Shown: one piece after another, positions 12,881-46,484 of the stretch
How the letters are laid out: each line of letters starts with the position of its first letter
How positions within the stretch are numbered: the stretch's first letter is position 1
Assembly: GCF_040054535.1 (NCBI RefSeq)
Contig: NC_090792.1
Coordinates: forward strand, 1,659,001 to 1,723,000
From: Antennarius striatus
Lineage: Eukaryota > Chordata > Actinopteri > Lophiiformes > Antennariidae
Direction: 5' to 3'
DNA: 64,000 nucleotides
Made by a program: the position numbers and the translations under genes
The notes under the pieces: generated by a model
What the model was told of the DNA's origin: nothing
Database searches by the model: none
What the model saw: only the letters and a program-made list of their open reading frames with translations

Positions 12881-13270
12881 CAGTAACTGACTGCAACATC
12901 CCGCGACATGGCAAATACAATCCTGAAGTCTGCTTTCCCCTGAATTAAAAATTTTACCCTGACCTACTTGTATAAGTCAAAGATCAAACCCAGCTCTCTG
13001 ATCTACTGTCAGTGTGATCTACGGTCTCACTCACACTGGCCCTCTCCCTCGTCTTTCTATCTTATCCGATTCCTGAGAGTACAAAATTGAAAGCTGACCA
13101 TGACCTAGTTTTCTCAAGGTCAAGGTCATCATCTCATTTTCATCCCCTTTGCCGTTATGTGTTCTTTGTTTCATCTTTCTATCTGGAACGGCTGCAAAGA
13201 TATTTGGTGGACTAACTAACTACAGACGGACAGACGAACGGACAAACACCCGCTTTGAAGCGGGATGTAA
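12881..13270 (+). repeat. Unclassified interspersed repeat, copy 1
   Basis: About 390 bp, closely similar to 33713-34108. Shared landmarks are CAGTAACTGACTG at the start, TTTCTCAAGGTCA in the middle, a run rich in GGACAGACGAACGGACAAAC, and an end carrying the palindrome CCGCTTTGAAGCGG. No coding capacity is seen. Confidence 0.8.
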
Positions 13271-13454
13271 CCAGCAGTTATCTGGAGTGCTTTACACAAA
13301 TGGAAATGTCAGGTCGAAATACCCTAACCTCTTTCAATAAATTACGTACTAGTCTGCTAGACTAAATTCCAACTTCACTTCTAAAATATGTATTACCGTT
13401 AATAAATAAACCCACACTGTCAATAATTAACTAGTCCACAGTACAGTAACACGT

Positions 13455-13660
13455 TATGTGCCAGAATCTTTTAAGATGGCTGTGATCAAGCCCCTCCTTA
13501 AGAACCAAAGTTAGACGTAAGTCTCCTCTCAAACTACAGGCCACTCTCCAACCTTTCAGTCCTATCTAAGATTCTAGAGAACGTAGTGGACAAACAGCTA
13601 ACTACCTGTCTGTAGAATCATTTGTTAGAGGATTTTCAGTCAGGTTTTAGAGGTACTGTG
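13455..13660 (+). mobile_element. L2/CR1-like LINE reverse transcriptase fragment
   Basis: Reads as VPESFKMAVIKPLLKN, then after a stop and a frameshift a degraded NYRPLSNLSVLSKILENVV-type stretch and EDFQSGFR, the conserved start of the RT domain in L2/CR1-like LINEs. Interrupted by stops. Confidence 0.7.
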
Positions 13661-13689
13661 CTCAACTGCCGTGCAATGTTACAGAGACG

Positions 13690-14335
13690 TGTCAATCAAG
13701 ACAGCCCCTGCCCATCCAGAGACTTGAGGTACTCAGGGCGAATCTCATCTACCCCCGGTGCTTTGCCACACAGGAGTTTGGCAACCATCTTGGTGACTTC
13801 AGCCTGGGTGATGGACGAGTCCACCTCTTGAGACCTCAGAGGCACCGAATGGTTTGCCGATAATCCTCCTCCATGGCCCCCCTGAACTCCTCCCAGACCC
13901 CAGTTTTTGCCTCTGCGACTGCTCGAGCTGCAGTACACCTGGCCTGCCTGTAACTGTCAGCTACCTCTGGAGTCCTACAATTATACAAGATTTGATAGGA
14001 CTCCTTCTTCAGCTTGACGGCATTCCTTACTTCCAGTGTCCACCACCTGGGGTTCGGGAGTTACCGCCGCGACAGGCACCAGAGACTTTGCAACCACAGC
14101 TCCTAGCAGCCGCTTCGACAATGGAGGTGGAGAACATGGTCCACTCTGACTCAATGTCCCCAGCCTCCTGAGGGATTTGAGAGAACGGACTCTCAAAATA
14201 CGTTTGGGACTGCAGAGCCTGTCCGGTCCCTTGCCCTGTCAGGGGATCCAGCTCACCACCAGATGGTGATCGGCTGACAGCTCTGCCCCTCTCTTCACCC
14301 AAGTGTCAAACATACACACGGTCGGAGATTTGATT
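13690..14335 (-). mobile_element. Non-LTR retrotransposon fragment (endonuclease-RT linker)
   Basis: On the minus strand, pieces in different frames recall a common fish LINE: ADHHLVV-type sequence near 14290, ESEWTMFSTSIVEAAARSCG, then ITQAEVTKMVAKLLCGKAPG, VDEIRPEYLKSLD at the 13.7 kb end. Frameshifts are frequent. Other pieces of what appears to be the same family are at 20.1, 25.1 and 53.6 kb. Confidence 0.75.
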
Positions 14336-14339
14336 ATAC

Positions 14340-15200
14340 GACAATGAAGTCAATCATCGACCTCTGGCCTAGGGTGTCCTGGTGCCATGTGCACTTATGG
14401 ACATCCCTGTGGTCTAACCCTGTCTTCTACATCCTCTTCTCTTCCACCAACTACCTTCATGTCCTCTTTCTCTACATTCATAAACCTCCTCTTTGGTCTT
14501 CCTCTAGGCCTCCTGCCTGGCAGTTCAAAACTCAGCATCCTTCTACCAATATATTCACTATCTCTCCTCTGGACATGTCCAAACCATCTCAGTCTGGCCT
14601 CTCTGACTTTATCTCCAGAACCTCTAACATGTGCTGTCCCTCTGATGTACTCATTCCTGATCCTATCCATCCTGGTCACTCCCAGAGAGAACCTCAGCAT
14701 CTTCATCTCTGCTACCTCCAGCTCTGTCTCCTGTCTTTTCCTCAGTGACACTGTCTCTAGACCAAACAACATCGCTGGTCTCACCACAGTTTTGTACACC
14801 TTTCCTTTCCTTTTAGCTGAAACTCTTCTATCACACATCACACCTGACACTTTCCTCCACCCGTTCCATCCTGCCTGGACACGCTTCTTCACCTCTTTTC
14901 CACACTCTCCATTGCTCTGGTCTGTTGACCCTAAGTACTTCAAATCCTCCACCTTCTTGATCTCTTCTCCCTGTAGCCTCACTCTTCCACTTGGGTCCCT
15001 CTCATTCACACACATGTACTCTGTCTTACTGCGGCTAACCTTCATTCCTCTCCTTTCCAGGACAAACCTCCACCTCTCTAGCTTCTCCTACACCTGTTCC
15101 CTGCTCTCACTGCAGATCACAATGTCATCTGCAAACATCATAGTCCATGGAGATTCCTGTCTGACCTCGTCTGTCAGCCTGTCCATCACCATAAGTAGAG
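14340..15200 (-). mobile_element. RTE-like LINE 3' half (RT catalytic motif to C-terminus)
   Basis: A minus-strand reading frame of more than 200 codons begins MKVSRSKTEYMCVNE. Just upstream, across a stop, is the RT active-site motif FADDIV (near 15130). Downstream is RLRWFGHVQRRD followed by GRRPRGRPKRR, typical of the RTE-like C-terminus. A second, very similar copy lies at 46968-47395. The long plus-strand frame here is only its antisense. Confidence 0.85.
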
Positions 15201-15206
15201 TAGAGA

Positions 15207-15350
15207 TTCAAATTTATCCATGCAATTTGAATGGGGTTGCTAACGAGTAATAATAAATTTGTTAATTAATTAAACTGCATTAATATGAAATACAAATGAA
15301 TCAATTAACAAATGTATTATTACTCGTGGGCAGCCCCGTTCAAATTACAT
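15207..15350. mobile_element. Foldback/MITE-like inverted repeat
   Basis: Left arm about 15223-15270 (GAATGGGGTTGCTAACGAGT) and right arm about 15298-15347 (ACTCGTGGGCAGCCCCGTTC) are near-perfect inverted copies of about 48 bp around a spacer of about 27 bp. No protein is coded. It lies about 300 bp upstream of the klhl10 start. Confidence 0.75.
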
Positions 15351-15603
15351 ATAGGTGGATCAAAGCCAGATTGATGATAATCCCTGCCCTTTGATCTGTG
15401 GCCTTTCTTACTAATTTACAGAGAGACAAGAGTAATTATCAGGTTTATTATGTTCCTAAACTGAGCCAGAAACCTGTCGTAACTATCCATTCCACTTTGA
15501 TGTCTTCTTTGGAGTGACCCTTCCTCACTTCATAAATTTCTCGTTACATCTTTTTAGCTGTAATGTCTGTCTTCTGATCTCCTGTTTCATCCTTAATCTC
15601 CTC

Positions 15604-15613
15604 AATATATAAA
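15604..15613 (+). promoter_or_regulatory. Possible TATA element of klhl10
   Basis: AATATATAAACC lies about 35 bases before the klhl10 ATG at 15644. Its position would give a very short leader. Expression data would be needed to accept it. Confidence 0.35.
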
Positions 15614-15643
15614 CCCGTTCGCTGACAGTTTAATTGATTTGTG

Positions 15644-18640
15644 ATGGCAACATACTCAAAAACACCAAGAGAAACAAGACAAGCTCTGGAGCCATTATGT
15701 GATGCAGTCCTCTGCTCTGGGGATGTTAGCATTCATGTTCACAGCATCATCATGCGTAGCTGCAGTCCATACTTCCAGTAAGTTATTTAATATCAATGTA
15801 TTATATTATAGTTAATCTTCCTTCACACCCTGATCACACTCACCACCAGGCGGTGATCAGTTGACACCTCAGCTCCTCTCTTTACCCGAATGTCAAGAAC
15901 ATATGGCTGTAGATCAGCTGACACAACTACAAGGTTAATCAATGACCTGTGACCTTGGGTTCACTGGTACCAAGAGTTCTAGTGACACCCTGATGCTCAA
16001 ACACTGTGTTAGTTATGGACTAACTGTGGCCAGCACAGAAGTCCAACGACTGAACATTTGGTTCCGGTCAGGCAGGCTGTTCCTCCCAATCACACCCCAA
16101 TCACATGACATCAGGTTATGATGTCATTGCCCACATGATGCCATATGATTTAGCATTGTTTGTTTGTTTTCAGTTTGGTCATTACAGATACTTAATTAGC
16201 TTTCTTTATACACAGGGCCCTTTTCTACCAACACGCAGGTGGTAGAACATATTTTACTGTCCCAGACATGCTTGCAGAGGTGATGAAGGTCATCATTGAC
16301 TTTGTATACTCAGGTTCTGTCTCTGTGACAGAGGACAACGTAAAACAGCTGCTTAGAGCATCTGACTTTTTGGATATGCCTGACATTATAGAGGCGTGCA
16401 ACAACTTCCTAGAAGAGAATCTCTCTCCGGAGAACTGCATCGGTGTTCGTCGATTCACCATCTCACGGCCTGAAGTGCAGCACAAAGCTCACTTCCTGTT
16501 AATGAATAGGTTTGAGGAGGTTGCTTTCAGCGAGGAGTTCTTGGAGCTCTCTTTGCAGGAACTCACTGAGATCCTTAATAGTGATGAGCTCAATGTGAAT
16601 GAGGAGAAAACCGTGTATGAGGCCGCTGTTAGGTGGATCAACCATGCACCTGAGCAAAGAATCTTACATTTACCTGCACTCTTGTCAAGGGTAAGACAAC
16701 ATTTTGTCTTTATGTTTAGTTAAAATGTTCAAGCTCAGTAGTTTGCTTGTCTTTTACTTGGGTGCTTCTATACCTGCAGCTAAATTAAAATCTATCAGAA
16801 TAAAGTAACAATAACATATTTTTGTCATTTAGTTTTGGTATGAGTCCTATTAATACAAACACATTTCCAATGTTAAAAGTCATATCAGACTGAAATCAGT
16901 GTTGTTGTTTTTATTGTAGTTGCTTTTTGTCACAAATATGGAATATCCTGATTTCCTTCTGTGCAATTCATTTCCTCTTCTGTTTCTTCTGTAGGCTCGG
17001 CTGGCCTTGAGCAGTACCGACGACATTAACATCCTGATGTCCGATCCTTATTTGTGCGACAACCCTCAGTGTATGCAAATTCTAAATGACAACTTGCGAC
17101 TCAAACATCAGCTGTCCAATATGGTCATGCCCATTAGATTTTGCACTAACTTTGCTGCGCGTCCTCGTTTACCTAACGCCATCATTTTTGCCATTGGGGG
17201 CTGGAACGCTACCAATGTAACTAACATCATCGAGGTTTATGATTTCCGTGCTGATTGCTGGTTGGACATAACAGATCATCAGGAATTACCTCGTGCTTAT
17301 CATGGCACTGTCTCACTCGATGAGTTTATCTACTGTATTGGTGGCTTTGATGGGAAAGAGTCTTCCAACAGCATGCGCAAATTTGATGTGAAAAGATGCG
17401 TTTGGCTTGAGGCAGCACCAATGCACCACCGCCGCTGCTATGTAAGTGTTGCTTCTTTGAATGGATATATTTATGCATTCGGAGGTCGTGATGGGACACG
17501 TCGCCTGAGGACTGCAGAGCGCTACAGACCTGAGACCAACCAGTGGAGTCTAATCGAACCAATGAATGACATCAGGAGTGATAGCGGTTGTGCAGCGTTC
17601 AATAACAAGGTGAGTGAAGTAACGCAGCAGTTGGAAATTGCTCTGGAGTTGTTTTAATGCTGACAGGAAATGGGTGCCATCAATTACCTGTTTTTTTGTT
17701 AACCTTTTGTGCTTATTTGGAATACTGTGCCAGAGTTTAGAGCTCCACTAAATGCTTTTTAGCAAACAATATGAAGAATATCTTATTTTCTGTGAATGAA
17801 TTTTTTAATTAAAAGATTTATGGACTACACTATATGCTGGAAAGCATTCAATATTTGTACAAATTGGGATTATTATTCAATTATATAAAAATGACCTTAT
17901 TCAGCAGGGGTTATGCCACGAACAGCCATCTTTGTTAACTGCCTTTTCCCCCTCCATTTCTGTCCAGATTTACATTTGTGGTGGTTTCAATGGGGATTCT
18001 TTCCTTTATAGTTGTGAATTTTATAATCCAGAGTCCAACCAGTGGACAATGGTCTCCGACATGAACACCAGACGCAGTGGACTAGGAGTCATTTTGTATA
18101 ACAACTACATCTTTGCAGTGAGTAAATAAAGAACTAACATATACTAAGGCCAGTAATTACATCTAGTAGAGCTAAGTGCTGACAATGCCCCTTGTTTTAT
18201 GTTTAGATGGCGTTACACATGCCATGTTCACAATCTTAAACTTTTTTAGCACGCTTCACAATATGTTAAATTTGATTTATTTTGATTAATTTATTTTGTT
18301 CTTATAGCTCGGTGGCTTCGATGGCAGAACACGTTTAAGGAGCGTTGAGGCCTACGACCCAGAGAACGATCAGTGGCATGAACTATCATCGATGTGCATC
18401 ACCCGCAGCAACTTTGGCGTTTCAGTGATTAACAACATGCTTTTTGTCATAGGAGGCTTCAACGGTATGACCATCAGCAATGATGTTGAGTACTATGATT
18501 CAAAAACTGCTAGATGGGCTACAACCTATCAACTGGGATGTCCTCGCAGTGCTCTCAGCTGCTCTGCCGTGTCCAATCACCCCAGCCTGAAACAATACAC
18601 CACCAGGCGTGACACCCTGCCACTATTAGAGGAAGTGTAA
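15644..18640 (+). CDS. klhl10: Kelch-like protein 10-like (BTB-BACK-Kelch, CUL3 adaptor)
   Basis: KLHL10 is a testis-specific substrate adaptor for CUL3 ubiquitin ligase, needed for spermatid maturation in mammals. Five exons: 15644-15777, 16216-16690, 16995-17609, 17968-18117, 18308-18640, all GT-AG with matching phase, 568 codons (human protein 608). Exon 1 is short and gives the first half of the BTB domain (LCDAVLCSGD, then SCSPYF); exon 2 completes BTB (ALFYQHAGG, VIIDFVYSG) and most of BACK (DELNVNEEKTVYEAAVRWI). Exons 3-5 give six Kelch blades with double glycines (IFAIGGWN, IYCIGGFDG, IYAFGGRDG, IYICGGFNG, IFALGGFDG, LFVIGGFNG). RPRLPNAIIFAIGGW before blade 1 and YTTRRD near the end favour KLHL10 over other family members. 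The N-terminal tail is shorter than in mammals. The a/b paralogue cannot be told. Confidence 0.88.
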
Positions 18641-18779
18641 AACTTGGAGTCTACAAGATCAAAGCTAACGTTTATGAACTCCTCTTTCAGCACAGTTGTA
18701 CTCAGTACCGCAGGCACGCTTGAAAAAACTGTATGATAAAACTTTAGGTTGGAAGGTAGGTACACACGTAGGCAGGTAG

Positions 18780-19700
18780 GTGGGTAGGTGGATGTCTGTG
18801 TGGGTTCTCTCCAGGTGCCCCGGCTTCCTCCGAACTCCAAAATCATACAGCTTGAGTGAACTGGTCACACCAAATTGTCCAAAAACGAATATATTACAAT
18901 ATAATATAATATAATATAATATGTCTGTGTGGGTTCTCCCCGGGTGCCCCGGCTTCCTCCCACCTCCAAAATCAAGCAGCTTGGGTGAATTGATCACACC
19001 AGATTGTCAAAAAAGTAGTATTTTTAATTGAACAGCATAGAATAGAATAGAATAGAATGGAATAGAATAGAATAGAATAGAATAGAATAGAATAGAATAG
19101 AATAGAATAGAATAGAATAGAATAGAATGTGTGGGTTCTCTCCAGGTGCCCCGGGATCCTCCCACCTCCAAAATCATAAAGCTGGAGTAAATTGATCACA
19201 CCAAAATGTCAAAAAACTATTATTATAATATAATATAATATAATATCTTTTAATATAATATAATATAATATAATATAATATAATATAATATAATATAATA
19301 TAATATAATATAATATAATATAATATAATATAGTATATCTGTGTGGGTTCTCTCCGGGTGCCCCGGCTTCCTCCCACTTCCAAAATCACGCAGCTTGAGT
19401 GAATTGATCACACCAAATTGTCAAAAAAGTATTATTATTAACATAATATAATATAGTATAATATAATATCGTGGCTCACTGGAGTCGTGCCTGGAGATTG
19501 CCATGCCTCACGCCCTAAGTCAGCTGGGATAGGCTCCAGCTCCCCGTGACCCGCTACGGCGGATAAAGCGGTTCAGAAGATGAATAAATGAATGAATAAT
19601 GTGATATGTCTGTGTGGGTTCTCTCCAGTTGCCCCTGCTTCCTCCCACCTCCATCATACAGCTGAGAGAATTGATCACACCAAGTTGTCAGAAGTGTTTT
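18780..19700. repeat. Composite array: SINE 3' fragments separated by pentanucleotide runs
   Basis: A segment of about 95 bp (TGTGTGGGTTCTCTCC, GCCCCGGCTTCCTCCCA, then a CACACCAA-TTGTC end) recurs at about 18792, 18921, 19130, 19338 and 19605. It is separated by runs of AATAT-type or AATAG-type pentamers (for example 19040-19128 and 19222-19332). A SINE-like tail (GCTGGGATAGGCTCCAGC) lies at 19530-19600. Reading frames over the pentamers are meaningless. Confidence 0.85.
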
Positions 19701-19755
19701 TCTACATATAAGGTCCTCGTCGTTGCATCCACGTTTTCGCCTTGTGTTTGTGCAG

Positions 19756-19936
19756 GGCGGAGTACCCTCACCTCAGCCGACACAACATCTACATGTCCAG
19801 TAACCTGACCCCCACCCTCTACGCCACCCCTGCTGGGTTCACGCTGGACCTGGCCATCCACATGGGTGTGGACAACCCCGGACATCCCTTTGTCAAGACT
19901 TCAGGCATTGTGGCAGGAGACAAGGAGTTGAATGAG
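19756..19936 (+). pseudogene. Orphan mitochondrial creatine-kinase exon
   Basis: An open stretch of 181 bases with an acceptor (TTTGTGCAG) and a donor (GAG then GTCAGG) reads [19 protein letters not shown], then TPAGFTLD and GVDNPGHPF, and ends AGDKELNE. This is the N-terminal exon of creatine kinase, closest to the mitochondrial forms ([24 protein letters not shown]). About six residues between LYA and TPAG are missing in frame. No preceding or following creatine-kinase exon was found up to 21 kb, so it is probably a fossil fragment. It could still be a live exon if partner exons were missed. Confidence 0.72.
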
Positions 19937-20084
19937 GTCAGGCTTTTTAAACTGGCACATGTAGGCTTGTCGTGGCTAGGTGAAAAGAAGGTATTGGAAT
20001 CTATCAGTGCAACAGCAGTCCAAACACGCTGTAAATATGAACATATATTGTGGTAAATATCCTTGTGGTATCTTGTGGGGAGGG

Positions 20085-20460
20085 CTTTGGGAGTAGGGAG
20101 TTTGGGGCCCTTTGCTGAGGGCTGTCCAATCCTGGTATAACCGAAGCATTGCCATCAGTAAGTCAGACCTGTTCCAGGTGCCAGTTGGACGGGGGGGCTG
20201 CCCTTTATGAATTTCTAAGCACAATTTCATCTCTGCTTTTTGCAGATCATTCCTTATTGGCCTCATAAAACCTGGACCTTCAGCGTGCACTGGGGCTGTT
20301 TGCAGCTGAGAGCAACGCGAGTGGGATGAGGATCAGCAGCTTCAAATCCTAGGCTGTGGTTTTCAACCGGAAAAAGTTGGTCTGCCCTCTCCAGGTCGAT
20401 GGGGAGTCTTTGTCCCAAGTGGAAAATCTTTAAAAATCTTTTGTCCGTTTTGTACGAGTA
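20085..20460 (+). mobile_element. Non-LTR retrotransposon fragment (RT active-site region)
   Basis: Broken frames recall SKSDLFQVPVG (20160), SLLFAD (20240), LGLFAAESNASGMRISSFKS (20290) and CPLQVDGESLSQVE (20385), the stretch around the FADD motif of the fish LINE whose other parts are at 13.7, 25.1 and 53.6 kb. Several frameshifts. Confidence 0.75.
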
Positions 20461-21096
20461 AAAAGGACTATTGTATCACTTTAAATATATAAAACAAAAA
20501 CACACAATTCAAACAATCACATCTGCATACTCTGCATCTGAGTTCTGGCTCAGGTCTCCTTAAACTGACCGTGATGGAATCTTCAGATATATACGAATGT
20601 TTGTACATGGAAAATATTGCTTGCAAAATGTTGTCAAGTTACCATCGACCAGGACACAAAATGGAGCAAAGTGGCAGTCAAAACAGCACCAGTGTCATTG
20701 TTAGCTTCTACACTGTTTAAATAGAAAAAAGACGAGCCACAGTTCATGTCAGACAAACAAAGATGGACTTTTAACGGAAGTTGACAAATGATGATGAAAA
20801 AGATTTCACATCAGTCCTGTAAACACATGATTCAAATGGTTCTTTGTTTTAATTTGGTGAGATAATGAACATTCCAATTGCTTCATAAGGACAAACATCA
20901 AAAACGATGTGCTTTTATCAATCTCAGAGTCATGTAATATAAGCAACGGTATTGAAAACGTCATCTTTTCAGGGTTTGTCCAAAGCCTTCAGGCTAACGG
21001 TCTATCATCAGCAGACATACACTACAACAGCCTTCTCAGGAATTAGTCCCATTTGACATAGTTTTCATGTATTAATGTCTTTGGCCTCATTCCTAC

Positions 21097-43257
<22,161 letters not shown>

Positions 43258-43429
43258 CGCGACGACGCAAATCCACAGGTGTGTCCCTTGAAAGCCTCCG
43301 TAAACGGTTTCATTCCAGCAGGACTCAGGCGGCGGCGCATGTTGTCAGCGGAGGACGCTCCTCAGTCCATCATCACGGTCCTCACGGGGCGAGACGAGCG
43401 TGTGTGTGATACACACTGTCTGCACTCAT

Positions 43430-43701
43430 CCTCACCGGGGAGGGAGGGAGGGGGAGAGATGGGGGGGGGAGGGCAGACAGACACTGAGAGAGGGGGGGGG
43501 GGATGGGAAGAGAGAAAGAGAGAGAGAAAGGGAGGGCGAGGAGAGACAAGAGATGGGGGAGGCAGACAGAGGCTGGGTGGGAGGGGGCGTAGACAGAGAG
43601 GGAGGGAGAGGGAGAGGCTGAACATCTGTAGCGTGTATCCACCCCTCCAAAAAGCCACCCACACACTCACACACACACACACACACACACACGCACGCAC
43701 G

Positions 43702-43769
<68 letters not shown>

Positions 43770-43770
43770 T
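43430..43770. repeat. Purine tract and (CA)n run upstream of gabrr2
   Basis: About 43430-43620 is almost all G and A on the plus strand, with G runs of up to eleven. 43665-43767 is mostly CA with a CACG segment. It begins about 170 bp upstream of the gabrr2 ATG, so it lies in or next to the promoter. Confidence 0.93.
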
Positions 43771-43799
43771 TACTTGCCAGCAGAGACAGATTATTGGTC

Positions 43800-45950
43800 C
43801 CTGTTGTAAACACAAACCCCCTCACAGGAACCCACGTCCCTCAGAAACCACCGTTTCTACGTGGAGTACCAGGTCCAGTCCAACGTCCACCGGTTCACAC
43901 CTGGTTCTGGAGCCACTTCCCACATGAATGTGTTTTAATGGCTGTGGCTGCTTTGATCTCCAGCTCCTCTCCACAACATGTTGAAGCATCTAGTTAGAGA
44001 AGACATCATCATCTGCAGAAATGTGTCAGCGACGTCAGCATGTACCTCATACACCTGGGAGTAATGAAATGAATCAACCTGTCAACCTCGTCTGAGTGGT
44101 GTGTGTGTGTGTGTGTGTGTATATGTATATATATATATATACTGTATATATATAACATCACAATCATCTGCCACAAGTCTTTTTTTAACTTTCACACACT
44201 GTAAAATTCTGCTGACACAGTATTATCAGTGCCGTCATGTGCAACAAAAGGAAATACCAGATGAAGCCCCCCCCCGCCCCCTCCCTGCCACATACCTCCT
44301 TATTTTTTGACAACTGAGACAATGGTGATGATATAAATGTACTTCATTGTATGAAGATGATGATTAATTAATCTAAATATGCATCACAAACCACTATGCC
44401 ACCGCGCCGCCACACGCAACACAGATACTAATGATCAGTATGTAGTAGAACATCTGGGTTTTCCGTGGTGTCCTGACAGATGCTTTAATATACATTAATG
44501 TACTTGCAGCTGTCAGATGCTGATGCCTCAGATTCATACAATTCCGTCCTTATGTGCACACAATCTTTCAACAAATCAGGCAAATATTGAAATGAACAAA
44601 AAAAAGAGCAAAGGACCCCGATCGACGTCAGACGGTAAGATCTTTGAGGCAACTACCTCAGGTGCTGTCTTTGTGAGTGTCTGGGACACTAGAGAAAAAA
44701 GGAAACGCCTTTAGGTGTCTGGGACACCCAAGGACAGGTCCGGTAAGCCTGTCAGACGTCTAGAGGTGTCATGGACCACGAGGAACCCAGGTCCCACTTG
44801 ACCAGCATAGGTTCTGACAATGGGTCCAAGAATTTCATCCAGTGTCAAAACAACTGACAAAACTCAGAAACAACTCACATGCCCAACAAAGACAATAACC
44901 AACTCCTCATGGAAGTGAGACGAGTCTAACTCCTATAGCTCCTACTGCTGAACTCTGTGTGCTACAGCTGTGGAGCTCAATCACCTGTGTCATGGTGGAA
45001 GCAATCAAGCATCAGGTCACTGCTTGACATCATCTACTGTATGCCAGAAGGCTAAGAAGAAAAGCTAGCATTGTCTTCGGGGACACTAATCACCCCAGCC
45101 ACTCCTTGTTTCAACCACAACCATCTGGTGAACAGCTCAGAAGATTAACATCCAGTACCAACAGACGTAATTCAAAGACAAAGTCAACTTGAATAGAGGA
45201 ACGATAGCCTATGTCGATGCATACAGTTATGAAATATTGATTATCTACTCTTTGTGATATTTATGTCACAAACTCTGTCTGAATAAATCAAATAATCTGC
45301 CACAAAGCCAGAGCAAGAGGATCTGAAAATGCTTATTCTGACCTAGGGAAGAGGAACACAAGTCCTAACCGCTATAAACAAGAACAGTATGGTCTTGTGT
45401 TTTGTCTGTGTCTACTTCCAACCTACTTATTTAAACATGCCAGCAGTTTATTCCACTCAGGAGTCTGTGGTCTGTTTAGTTTTACCTTCCATACAAGCCT
45501 ACATACAAGGAGAGGTGTCAGTTCACCTCCTGAGCACCTCTGATGTGCCCTTGAGCAATAGCAATGCACCACAACTCAAAACCCGCTTCCTGGGTGACGT
45601 GTCATGGTTCTGTTCATTTTTTGTATACTTGGCAGGTCTGATTTCGTGTTAGTCTCCTTTTTCTCCTGGCAGGTCAGGGGGTTGGCTAACTCCTGGCAGT
45701 TGACGGGGCATACCAGTTTTCACTCTGCTCATCAGCCTCTTTTCAAAACGCCTGCTCTTCTCCTCAGAGGGTGCCAGATAATTCTGAGCCCCTCCAACGG
45801 TCTGACCCTACAATTGCCTTTGTATGTAATATTCGCTTGTAGTTGCTTATAGTAAATTAATGTTGAGAGTTTTTGAAAATATGATTACAGATACATTCAA
45901 AATCCAATCAAATTTTATTTATACAGTACCAAATCATAACAGAAATCCTC
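43800..45950. other. Intergenic stretch without recognised genes
   Basis: Between the gabrr2 5' end and the tandem array at 45.97 kb. A TG/TA run lies at 44098-44150. In human this interval holds UBE2J1; nothing resembling it was seen. Confidence 0.45.
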
Positions 45951-45969
45951 TCATGGCACTTTACATATA

Positions 45970-46100
45970 GAGCTAGTCTAAACCAGTCTCCTAATCTAAA
46001 CCAGTCTCCTAGTCTAAACCAGTCTCCTAGTCTAAACCAGTCTCCTAGTCTAAACCAGTCTCCTAGTCTAAACCAGTCTCCTAGTCTAAACCAGTCTCTC
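45970..46100. repeat. 18-bp tandem repeat
   Basis: About seven nearly identical copies of TCTAAACCAGTCTCCTAG. Confidence 0.95.
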
Positions 46101-46277
46101 AAGCCTATTTGCACGTCCTTTTGCTTCCTTTTAACGTGCAGAACACTGGGGCAGACCCCTGCTCCTGTAGGATGGTTGTCTGCCTTGACCAGCTGGGGTT
46201 ACAGAGAAAGAGAGATTTTTATTTGTTATTTTTTTTGGAAAAACCTTCATTGGTCAGTTTTTCCATCAGTCTACTTC

Positions 46278-46484
<207 letters not shown>

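Noticed and set aside
14387-15250. Longest plus-strand frame in the window (287 codons)
   Set aside because: It is the antisense of the RTE-like LINE frame on the minus strand; its residues follow no known family.
43279-43809. Frame of 176 codons upstream of gabrr2
   Set aside because: Runs through purine and CA simple repeats; no family resemblance.
45970-46100. CRISPR-like array
   Set aside because: Head-to-tail 18-bp units without spacers in a vertebrate genome; it is a minisatellite.
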